Source: Deltaproteobacteria bacterium
GTDB lineage: Bacteria; Desulfobacterota; Anaeroferrophillalia; Anaeroferrophillales; Tharpellaceae
Assembly (NCBI GenBank): GCA_030595135.1
Contig: JAUVDU010000120.1
Span: forward strand, 1-5,931
DNA: 5,931 nt
Reading direction: 5' to 3'
The position numbers and the translations under genes are program-made. Under the pieces are notes generated by a model, which made no database searches, was not told the DNA's origin, and saw only the letters and a program-made list of their open reading frames with translations. Shown here piece after piece: positions 1 to 5,887 of this stretch; position 1 is the stretch's first letter; each line of letters begins with the position of its first letter.

Positions 1-510
1 TATTGCACTGATCAATAACGTCGGCGACAAAGTGTCCGTCTCTTTGTCGTTGCCACAGGCTGTAGCAAAAATTTTGCAACCGGGATCATGTCGCAACCGG
101 TTTAAAGCCGGTTTAAGCAGATCGTAATGATAAAGGCCGGCCGGCAAATCTTCGGCTCCGGGAAACGAGAGGTAGAACTCAAGTGGATGCAAAGCTCCGG
201 CCGAAGCATTACTGCGGTACCATATTTCACCCTCGGTAAAAGAGCTACGCGCCGTCGGAGCCGAGGTTAAAAGCAATAATGTCGCCAGAGATCGACGATT
301 CCAGACTAAAGGTTTTTTGGGGGGAGCATTTTTTGACAAGCTGAAAAGTGAGCCCTCGGGAAGTCTTTCCGGCAAGGGTAGAGGGTATGATGTGACAGAA
401 GAGTAGTGCTTAAAAAAAGAGGGCTGGCCCGGCCAATCTAGACGATGGCCCTCCATCCGCTTTCGATCGTACGCGGTCAGCCATTGATATTGATGACCGC
501 CGTCAATCAT
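1..510 (-). CDS. SagB/ThcOx-family FMN-dependent dehydrogenase (nitroreductase fold), 5' part only, runs off the left edge
   Basis: Reading the minus strand from an ATG at 510 gives 170 uninterrupted codons to the window edge with no stop, so this is the N-terminal part of a longer protein. Residues about 10-50 contain Y-D-R-K-R-M-E-G-H-R-L-D-W followed by a QP-x-FFK-x-Y stretch, which resembles the N-terminal region of SagB-type dehydrogenases. Residues 70-75 (WNRRSL) resemble the arginine/serine FMN-contact segment. Residues 98-113 (YRSNASAGALHPLEFY) and 126-130 (GLYHY) match the family core 'R-S-x-S-A-G-A-x-x-P-L-E-x-Y ... G-x-Y-x-Y'. Known members are FMN enzymes; the characterised ones oxidise azolines in thiazole/oxazole peptide biosynthesis, but many occur alone with unknown substrates. 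The start overlaps the stop of the upstream Fe-S gene (ATGA, 507-510) and has an AGAGG ribosome site. No peptide-modification partner is visible. Family call firm; substrate unknown. Confidence 0.85.
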   Translation of the reverse strand, partial: MIDGGHQYQWLTAYDRKRMEGHRLDWPGQPSFFKHYSSVTSYPLPLPERLPEGSLFSLSKNAPPKKPLVWNRRSLATLLLLTSAPTARSSFTEGEIWYRSNASAGALHPLEFYLSFPGAEDLPAGLYHYDLLKPALNRLRHDPGCKIFATACGNDKETDTLSPTLLISAI

Positions 511-1337
511 GAGCGCAAGACCTCTAACCTTTCAGCACATTTTTCACCAAGAAATACCAGTGATTCGATATCGAGATAATCAAGTACCGTCTCATCGAAC
601 AAAATCTTGACCTGAGCGGCAAAGCCGTCATCAAGGTCGGCATCCCAAAAAAGGAGTTGAAAAGGAATCATCGGCAAAGGATGAAAGACGGCCGCGATTT
701 CAGCATTACTTTCAAGATCAGGGAAATCAGCTTTGAGAAGTTTCAGGGATTGACGCAAAAGCTCCGGTCGCCCAGTATAAGCGGCAGCAATCTTCTCCTC
801 ACAACCACTGACAAAGACTTTACGCTTAGCCAGAGAGCCGGGCAAACTCTCCATCGGCACCCAATTACCGGTCACCGGCCGCCCTCCGGCTTCAGCCACA
901 TAGTTGTAGAGCAGAATATGCTCCCAGAGATCATGATCACCCCCATCAAGAGGTTCAACCTGCTCTTTATCAACGCGATAGAAACGTTCAAGAAGATTTA
1001 CAACCAGATAATCTCCCGCGTCATCCTCAACCAGACGAGCCCCGATCTTTTTCGCAACTGTAGAAAAATCGTACTCTTTGATCTTCCCCTGAACAAATTT
1101 CCGGGCCGAAAAGAGATGGTCGGGATAAGCGCTATCCTCGCCTTGAGAGATTAAGGACTTTTCGACAAAAGCCAAGTCGTCAGGCTGCCAATAGGGACAT
1201 TTTGTGGGGGCCTCACCTTCGCGCAAAACATACGTGGCAAAAGCCATACAGGTCGGATGGCCACACTCTTTGCAGTTGGTTCGCGGCAACATCTTGATCA
1301 AATCAAGAATTTGCAGCAGACGTTTTTTTTCAGCCAT
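507..1337 (-). CDS. 4Fe-4S cluster protein with DUF3786 domain
   Basis: A 276-residue soluble protein of unknown function. Residues 7-50 form a small iron-sulfur domain with cysteines at 22, 25, 30 and 47 (C-x2-C-x4-C-x16-C), including LPRTNCKECGHPTC and KCPYW. This pattern resembles the cluster-binding N-terminus of the corrinoid Fe-S protein large subunit (AcsC/CdhD) and of RnfB-type proteins. Residues about 85-272 match my recollection of DUF3786: DYLVVNLLERFY at 109-120, LLYNYVAEAGGRPVTGNWV at 142-160, and a C-terminal half with HPLPMIPFQLLFWDAD at 219-234 and ILFDETVLDYLDIESL at 245-260. The start at 1337 lies inside the tsaB end (8-nt overlap) and has an AAAGAG ribosome site 7 nt upstream. 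Its stop overlaps the start of the SagB-type gene, so translation is probably coupled on both sides. An electron-transfer role is inferred from the cluster motif only. Confidence 0.88.
   Translation of the reverse strand: MAEKKRLLQILDLIKMLPRTNCKECGHPTCMAFATYVLREGEAPTKCPYWQPDDLAFVEKSLISQGEDSAYPDHLFSARKFVQGKIKEYDFSTVAKKIGARLVEDDAGDYLVVNLLERFYRVDKEQVEPLDGGDHDLWEHILLYNYVAEAGGRPVTGNWVPMESLPGSLAKRKVFVSGCEEKIAAAYTGRPELLRQSLKLLKADFPDLESNAEIAAVFHPLPMIPFQLLFWDADLDDGFAAQVKILFDETVLDYLDIESLVFLGEKCAERLEVLRS
520..525 (-). promoter_or_regulatory. Ribosome binding site of the SagB-type dehydrogenase gene
   Basis: AGAGGT on the minus strand, about 9 nt before the ATG at 510 and inside the 3' end of the Fe-S/DUF3786 gene. 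Together with the ATGA stop/start overlap it supports a real, coupled start here rather than a chance ATG. Confidence 0.65.
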
Positions 1338-2073
1338 TCTGACACTCTTTTAATTTTTTCTTGCGGTTCAACTCTGCATCTGAGGGTCGGATATAAAGCG
1401 GTTCCAGTTGCTTGGTCGCTTCCCACAAACCCATCCGGCCGCCATCACTCTCATCAACCATTAACGGGGATCCCGACAACAATGGCATCTCGGAGAGCAG
1501 GCCCAAATCAGGTAAAGCCTGCGGAGCCCCGAGGAGTTCGGCCTTCGGCAGCACCTCAACCAGTTTCGATCTGTAGACATCAACCCCGGTTCCAACCAGC
1601 AGAAGATCATCCTCCGGCAACAATTGAGCCAGAGCCTCGGGATCATCAACCCGGCATGAGGAGAGACGCGTTACCTTTTGCCCATCGCTGACATAGGAAG
1701 CCCAATAAACTTGCTGACGCCGGGCATCGGTTAAAACCGCAAACACCCCGGTTCGAAAAACAAATTTACAAGCTATCATATCGTGTTCAACAAAAGTATA
1801 AAGAGGTATGGCCAACGTCTGGGAGAGACCCTGCATAGTTGCCATCCCGATCCTTAAACCACTGAAAGATCCGGGCCCGCAACAAACCGCCAACTGTTCA
1901 AGCTGAGAAACTTCAAGAGAAGCCTGGCATAAAGCCCAGTCAACCGCCGCCATCAAAGTTTTGGAATGAGGCTGGGACACGGCCAGGCGCAACTCAACCA
2001 GAGCCCCGCTATCATCCAAAAGAGCCAAAGAAAGAATTTCAGTACTACAATCAACAACTAGAGTTAGAGGCAT
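1330..2073 (-). CDS. tsaB: tRNA t6A37 threonylcarbamoyltransferase complex subunit TsaB
   Basis: TsaB is the ASKHA-fold partner of TsaD and, with TsaE, helps transfer threonylcarbamoyl to A37 of ANN-decoding tRNAs in the cytoplasm. The 247-residue product is close to the E. coli size (about 230). It begins with the expected phosphate-loop-like strand (LTLVVDCSTEILSLALLD). At residues 66-76 it has GPGSFSGLRIG, a serine variant of the family hallmark GPGSFTGLR. It ends with the family-typical LYIRPSDAE followed by a short basic tail. I chose the ATG at 2073 because it overlaps the rseP stop (TGATG) and matches the usual N-terminus; a GTG one codon upstream (2076) is the alternative. No strong ribosome site is visible, so termination-reinitiation from rseP is likely. 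tsaD, tsaE and tsaC are not in the window. Confidence 0.93.
   Translation of the reverse strand: MPLTLVVDCSTEILSLALLDDSGALVELRLAVSQPHSKTLMAAVDWALCQASLEVSQLEQLAVCCGPGSFSGLRIGMATMQGLSQTLAIPLYTFVEHDMIACKFVFRTGVFAVLTDARRQQVYWASYVSDGQKVTRLSSCRVDDPEALAQLLPEDDLLLVGTGVDVYRSKLVEVLPKAELLGAPQALPDLGLLSEMPLLSGSPLMVDESDGGRMGLWEATKQLEPLYIRPSDAELNRKKKLKECQNG
1345..1350 (-). promoter_or_regulatory. Ribosome binding site of the Fe-S/DUF3786 gene
   Basis: AAAGAG on the minus strand, 7 nt before the ATG at 1337 and inside the last codons of tsaB. It supports this start despite the 8-nt overlap with tsaB. Confidence 0.6.
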
Positions 2074-3143
2074 CACTTAGTAAAAATTCTAGATAAATCA
2101 TTATAAAAAACAAAAATCATTAAAGAAATCAACAAAAAGAGACCCACCTGCTGGGCGATCTCCATTTTACGCATACTCACCGGCCGACCCAGAATAATCT
2201 CCATCGTGATAAAAACGAGGTGGCCGCCATCGAGTACCGGAATCGGAAAAAGATTAAGAATGCCGAGATTAACGCTGATTATGCCCATAAAATAGAGCAG
2301 ACTCAAGATACCGGCCTTGGCATGCTGACCGGCCATCTGGGCAATCATGATCGGTCCGCCCAGATCTTTAGCCGGAATCACGCGCTCGATCATTTTTTTA
2401 AAACCAAGTACGGTCAAATAAGAGATCTTCCAGGTTTCACTTAAACCCTGAATCAAAGCCTGACCGGGCCGGTAATGCTTAACCACAGTTTCACCGGAGG
2501 CGGTAATCCCAATGACGTAGGTAACCACATTTTCACCAAACATATTTTTGCTTTCCATCCGCTTCGGTACCACCCGAGTCTCTAACAACTCATTTCCCCG
2601 CTCATAGGCGATAAGCAGCTCATGACCGCGGCTGGCCCGAACTGCGGCCGAGAGCTGTTCCCAATCAGCAATCGTCTGATCATCAATCTTGACAATTTTA
2701 TCACCCGACTGAAAACCGGCACTAAAAGCCGGCATCTCGTGATTAACTTCACCGATTACCGAGCTTAACGAGGGAACCCCAAAAAGATAGACGACGGAAA
2801 AAACCAGGGCGGCAAAAAGGATGTTGGCACCGGGCCCGGCGATAATAATTGCCAGGCGTTGCCAGGGGCTTTTATACTCATAAGAAAAAGGCTTCTCTTC
2901 ATCGGTCAGTTCGACCCCATCCTCACCTTTACCCTCCCCCAACATTTTAACATAGCCCCCCAAGGGTATCGCTGAAAGCAGGTATTCGGTCTCGCCCTTG
3001 CGAAAGCCGAAAAGGCGGGGGCCAAAACCCAAAGAAAAAACCAGAACCCTGACCCCACAAAACTTAGCCACCAGAAAATGACCAAGTTCGTGAACAAAGA
3101 TAAGAATTCCTAAAACAATTATAGCTGAAACAGTACTGTACAT
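2073..3143 (-). CDS. rseP: RseP-type site-2 intramembrane zinc metalloprotease
   Basis: An inner-membrane M50 protease that cleaves transmembrane segments of substrates such as anti-sigma factors after a first periplasmic cut. The 356-residue protein has the zinc-binding HELGH motif at 18-22 within the first membrane helix, and the conserved GGYVKMLGE loop at 62-70. A second hydrophobic segment follows at about 97-122 (with AGPGANILFAA). A single PDZ domain spans about 126-200 (SAGFQSGDKIVKID). The third zinc ligand region is NLFPIPVLDGGH at 296-307, with Asp304, followed by a final membrane helix at about 333-347. It has one PDZ domain, whereas E. coli RseP (450 residues) has two; shorter single-PDZ forms are common outside Gammaproteobacteria. 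The ATG at 3143 is preceded by AGGA at 6-nt spacing. It lies 13 nt after dxr. No anti-sigma factor or sigmaE gene is present, so its substrate cannot be told from context. Confidence 0.95.
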   Translation of the reverse strand: MYSTVSAIIVLGILIFVHELGHFLVAKFCGVRVLVFSLGFGPRLFGFRKGETEYLLSAIPLGGYVKMLGEGKGEDGVELTDEEKPFSYEYKSPWQRLAIIIAGPGANILFAALVFSVVYLFGVPSLSSVIGEVNHEMPAFSAGFQSGDKIVKIDDQTIADWEQLSAAVRASRGHELLIAYERGNELLETRVVPKRMESKNMFGENVVTYVIGITASGETVVKHYRPGQALIQGLSETWKISYLTVLGFKKMIERVIPAKDLGGPIMIAQMAGQHAKAGILSLLYFMGIISVNLGILNLFPIPVLDGGHLVFITMEIILGRPVSMRKMEIAQQVGLFLLISLMIFVFYNDLSRIFTK

Positions 3144-3149
3144 GAATTA

Positions 3150-3153
3150 TCCT
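3150..3153 (-). promoter_or_regulatory. Ribosome binding site of rseP
   Basis: AGGA on the minus strand with a 6-nt gap to the ATG at 3143. It lies in the 13-nt spacer between the dxr stop and rseP, so rseP can initiate independently of dxr. Confidence 0.7.
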
Positions 3154-3156
3154 ATA

Positions 3157-4299
3157 CTACAAAATTGACTGCCGTACCTGGGCGTCAAAATCAAGAATCT
3201 CGGTAAGGGTTGAAAAATCTTCTCGGGTCACTTGGTCAAGCACTTTTTCGACCGTTTCGGCAATTTCTAAAAAACCAATCTCACCCTGACGAAAACGCTC
3301 GACCGCAACCTCGTTAGCCGCATTAAAAGCAATCGCCCCACTGTCACCTGCGGCCAAGGCCCGGCGTACCAACTTTAAAGCCGGAAAAAGCGTCGCATCA
3401 GCCTGCATAAAATCGAGTTGACCAATAGTTGCCAGATCAAGTTTGGGCAGATCAAGGGCTAATCTTTCCGGATAACCCAAAGCGTAGGCGATCGGCAGAC
3501 GCATATCCGGCAGGCCAAGCTGAGCCAATACGGAGCCATCGACATATTCGACCAGCGAATGGACAATACTTTGCGGGTGCACCAAAACCTCAATTCGTTC
3601 AGGAACAATATCAAAAAGCCAACGCGCTTCGATAATCTCTAAAGCTTTGTTCATCATCGTGGCTGAATCAATCGTGATTTTCGGCCCCATCTCCCAGCGC
3701 GGATGGCGCATCGCCTGCTCGGGAGTGACTTGTCCCATTTCGGCTAAAGAAAAATCCCGAAAAGGGCCGCCGGAGGCGGTCAAGATCAGTTTTTCAACCC
3801 CTTTTTTCGGCTCTCCATTAAGCGCTTGCCAGATCGCCGAATGTTCACTGTCAAGCGGCAGAATAGCCGCTCCGGTTTCCGCCGCCACCTGATTTAAAAG
3901 ACGCCCGGCCATAACCATCGACTCTTTATTGGCCAAAGCTACATCTTTACCGGCTTTAAGTGCCGCATGGGTCGGTTCGAGCCCGACCGCGCCAACCATC
4001 GCCGCAATTACGATATCGGCTTGCGCATAAGTCGCCACGGCCACGGCCCCGGGTTGACCGACCATAACCGGAATCGACAAACCAAAATCTTGCAGAGCCT
4101 GAGTTAACTCGCCAGCCCCATCCTCCTCCTGCACCGCCAGGAGTTGCGGCTGAAAACGTCGGGCCAAGGCAATTAATTCGCGAATATTTCTTCCACCACC
4201 CAGCGCTACCACTTGATAACGTTCAGGGAAACGGGAAACAATATCTAGAGTGCTGCGACCGATCGACCCGGTAGCCCCCAAAACAGCTATTTTTTTCAC
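3157..4299 (-). CDS. dxr: 1-deoxy-D-xylulose 5-phosphate reductoisomerase (MEP pathway)
   Basis: Converts DXP to 2-C-methyl-D-erythritol 4-phosphate with NADPH and a divalent metal, the committed step of the MEP isoprenoid route. Numbered from the GTG at 4299 (380 residues), the NADPH loop GATGSIG is at 8-14. The metal-binding LDSEH follows, with Asp150, Ser151 and Glu152. The substrate-binding TASGGPFR is at 174-181, and His199 sits in RHPRWEMG. SATMMNKALEIIEARWLF carries Ser212, Asn217, Lys218 and Glu221. A VHPQSIVHS segment and FNAANEVAV are also present, so all key residues are there. The start is uncertain. GTG 4299 gives the usual family N-terminus (M-K-K-I-A-V-L-G). TTG 4311 lies 2 nt past the cdsA stop. 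GTG 4326 would overlap cdsA by 13 nt. None has a good ribosome site, so coupling to cdsA is likely. Function is certain; the first 9 codons are not. Confidence 0.96.
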   Translation of the reverse strand: MKKIAVLGATGSIGRSTLDIVSRFPERYQVVALGGGRNIRELIALARRFQPQLLAVQEEDGAGELTQALQDFGLSIPVMVGQPGAVAVATYAQADIVIAAMVGAVGLEPTHAALKAGKDVALANKESMVMAGRLLNQVAAETGAAILPLDSEHSAIWQALNGEPKKGVEKLILTASGGPFRDFSLAEMGQVTPEQAMRHPRWEMGPKITIDSATMMNKALEIIEARWLFDIVPERIEVLVHPQSIVHSLVEYVDGSVLAQLGLPDMRLPIAYALGYPERLALDLPKLDLATIGQLDFMQADATLFPALKLVRRALAAGDSGAIAFNAANEVAVERFRQGEIGFLEIAETVEKVLDQVTREDFSTLTEILDFDAQVRQSIL

Positions 4300-4313
4300 A
4301 GATTCAGACAATA

Positions 4314-5138
4314 TTACAAAACCCACAGAGTGTAAGCATAGAAAACCACCGGTGCCGCAAAAAGGACACTATCAACCCGATCAAGAAAACCACCGTGACC
4401 GGGAATCAGGCCGCCGGAATCCTTGACTCCGTGACTGCGTTTAAGATAGGACTCAAAAAGATCACCCATCTGACCTAAGAAATTTGCCGCCAAACCTAAA
4501 ACCACCGCTTCATTCCAGGCGATTGAGATAAAACCAAGCCAGGTCAAGGTAAGGGCAAAAAAAGCCCCACCGAAAAGACCGGCGAGAAAACCCTCAACTG
4601 TTTTGTTAGGACTGATTACCGGTGAGAGTTTGCGTTTCCCCCAATAGGTTCCGCAATAATAGGAAAAAGCATCACCACCCCAGGTTACCATAAACACCAT
4701 CGCCACAAGACTGCGCCCGTCGGGCAAATCCCAGATCAGCAAGAGATGGACAAAAAAGAAGGGTAGATAGATAATAAAGAGTACGGCCATAGCAAAACGA
4801 GGCAGCGCTTCGGCCTCAAGCCCCGCCTCAAAAAGCAACAAGACCAAGACAAAAACCGAGATGGTCAAGGCTCCAGACAGCGCGACAACGCCACCCAGAT
4901 AGGCCGCAAGAAAGAGGAGAAAGGAGAGAAACCAGACCGGGCCATGCAAAATAAAACCGCCCCTTTCACCAAAGAAAAGAGGCCAGCCCTCATGCCCCAG
5001 CAGAGCCAAAACCGCCAACAACAGGATAAAGAAAAGCCATTTTGGCGCGAACGCCAGAAACAGTACAATTAGAGGCAGAGCCACGGCTGCCGTCTTAACC
5101 CGGCGGCTACAAAAAATTTCTCTAATGGTATCGTTCAT
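4314..5138 (-). CDS. cdsA: Phosphatidate cytidylyltransferase (CDP-diacylglycerol synthase)
   Basis: Makes CDP-diacylglycerol from phosphatidic acid and CTP in the inner membrane, the branch point for phosphatidylethanolamine, phosphatidylglycerol and cardiolipin. The 274-residue protein is very hydrophobic, with about seven or eight membrane segments from residue 15 on. The CDS signature is complete near the C-terminus: a GD-L-F-E-S-Y-L-K-R block at about 225-234, KD at 239-240, then IPGHGGFLDRVD at 245-256, which supplies the aspartates and lysines used for metal and CTP binding. Upstream lie a GGDAF segment and KLSPVISPNKTVEG at about 170-183, also typical. I chose the ATG at 5138 because GAGGG sits 5 nt upstream. 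The GTG at 5144 lies inside that ribosome site and would add only two residues. The gene begins 23 nt after uppS. It feeds phospholipid synthesis while its neighbours feed isoprenoid carriers. Confidence 0.96.
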   Translation of the reverse strand: MNDTIREIFCSRRVKTAAVALPLIVLFLAFAPKWLFFILLLAVLALLGHEGWPLFFGERGGFILHGPVWFLSFLLFLAAYLGGVVALSGALTISVFVLVLLLFEAGLEAEALPRFAMAVLFIIYLPFFFVHLLLIWDLPDGRSLVAMVFMVTWGGDAFSYYCGTYWGKRKLSPVISPNKTVEGFLAGLFGGAFFALTLTWLGFISIAWNEAVVLGLAANFLGQMGDLFESYLKRSHGVKDSGGLIPGHGGFLDRVDSVLFAAPVVFYAYTLWVL

Positions 5139-5141
5139 AAT

Positions 5142-5148
5142 CACCCTC
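5142..5148 (-). promoter_or_regulatory. Ribosome binding site of cdsA
   Basis: GAGGGTG on the minus strand, with GAGGG ending 5 nt before the ATG at 5138. It overlaps the alternative GTG at 5144-5142, so this site decides in favour of the ATG. Confidence 0.75.
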
Positions 5149-5161
5149 GTTTAATAAGTTA

Positions 5162-5887
5162 CTACAATAACACTTTGCCAAAACGGCGCTCGCGTTGTTG
5201 AAAATCATTGATGATTCGTAACAACTCCTCTTTGGAAAAGTCGGGCCACAAGGTATCGCTGAAATAAAGCTCGGCATAGGCCAGCTGCCAGAGGAGAAAA
5301 TTACTGATACGATATTCACCGCCGGTTCGAATCATGATATCAGGATCCGGCAATCCGACCGTATCCAGATGAGCCGTCATAAGTTTGTCATCAATCTCAT
5401 CACAGCTGTATTTCCCGGCCTGAACCTCACGACATATTGCAGCCGCGGCATCACAAAGTTCATCACGCCCACCATAACTGATGGCCAGATTAAGAATCAT
5501 GCCGGTACCCGAAGCGGTTAAAGCGCAAGCATCTTCAAGCTCTTTGTGCACCGCTGGCTCAAGCCGTTCAAGCCGACCTATAGCTCGCAGACGAATATTC
5601 TCTTTTTTCAAACGCTTGCTCTCACGACGGAGATAGTGCCGCAAAAGCCGCATCAGAGCCGCCACTTCAAGAGCGGGACGCTGCCAGTTTTCCGAAGAAA
5701 AAGCATAGAGAGTCAAAACTTCAACCCCGATCTCGGCGCAAACGCTGACCATCTTATCGACAGTCTCAGCCCCAACCTCATGGCCCTTAACCCGCAGATG
5801 CCCATGTTGCTCAGCCCAGCGACCGTTACCATCCATAATAATGGCAATATGACGCAGCGGCTTGATCTGTTTTTCAACTTCACTCAT
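5162..5887 (-). CDS. uppS: Undecaprenyl diphosphate synthase (cis-prenyltransferase, isoprenyl transferase)
   Basis: Adds eight isopentenyl units to farnesyl diphosphate to give C55 undecaprenyl diphosphate, the carrier lipid for peptidoglycan and O-antigen. The 241-residue length is typical (E. coli about 253). Conserved region I, HIAIIMDGNGRWA, spans 13-25 with the catalytic Asp19. GHEVGAE follows at 35-41, LYAFSSENWQRP at 60-71, SYGGRDEL at 137-144, RTGGEYRISNFLLWQ at 187-201 and YAELYFSDTLWPDF at 204-217. The C-terminal QRERRFG is also conserved. Tyr192 stands where E. coli has His in the RTGGEHR motif, a position that varies in the family. The only other in-frame ATG is inside region I, so the start at 5887 is secure although no good ribosome site precedes it. 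It is the first complete gene here; upstream genes such as frr, frequent in this position, lie outside the window. Confidence 0.97.
   Translation of the reverse strand: MSEVEKQIKPLRHIAIIMDGNGRWAEQHGHLRVKGHEVGAETVDKMVSVCAEIGVEVLTLYAFSSENWQRPALEVAALMRLLRHYLRRESKRLKKENIRLRAIGRLERLEPAVHKELEDACALTASGTGMILNLAISYGGRDELCDAAAAICREVQAGKYSCDEIDDKLMTAHLDTVGLPDPDIMIRTGGEYRISNFLLWQLAYAELYFSDTLWPDFSKEELLRIINDFQQRERRFGKVLL

Noticed and set aside
94..117. Short direct repeat of CCGGTTTAA
   Set aside because: Only two copies, inside the coding sequence of the SagB-type gene where it encodes a Leu-Lys-Pro-Ala-Leu-Asn stretch; probably chance.
657..1154. 165-codon open frame on the + strand, antisense to the Fe-S/DUF3786 gene
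   Set aside because: The opposite strand encodes a recognisable protein over the whole span; the antisense translation resembles no family I know and has no ribosome site that stands out.
1257..1691. 144-codon open frame on the + strand across the tsaB/Fe-S gene junction
   Set aside because: The translation is Pro/Arg/His-rich and low in recognisable structure, typical of an antisense shadow; both minus-strand genes there are well supported.
2220..2444. 74-codon + strand frame inside rseP
   Set aside because: Lies opposite the conserved C-terminal half of RseP including the LDGG motif; no independent support.
2716..2732. CCGGC/GCCGG inverted repeat (and a similar CCGCC/GGCGG near 3767-3779) as possible terminators or regulatory hairpins
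   Set aside because: Both are short, lie within conserved coding sequence of rseP and dxr, and have no U-tract in the direction of transcription.
3429..3892. Two short + strand frames (3429-3635 and 3647-3892) opposite dxr
   Set aside because: They mirror the conserved catalytic region of Dxr on the other strand and show no domain of their own.
4865..5319. Minus-strand alternative frames within cdsA (4865-5068) and across the uppS/cdsA junction (5122-5319)
   Set aside because: They are out-of-frame readings of genes whose motifs are complete in the main frame; no sign of a frameshift that would need them.
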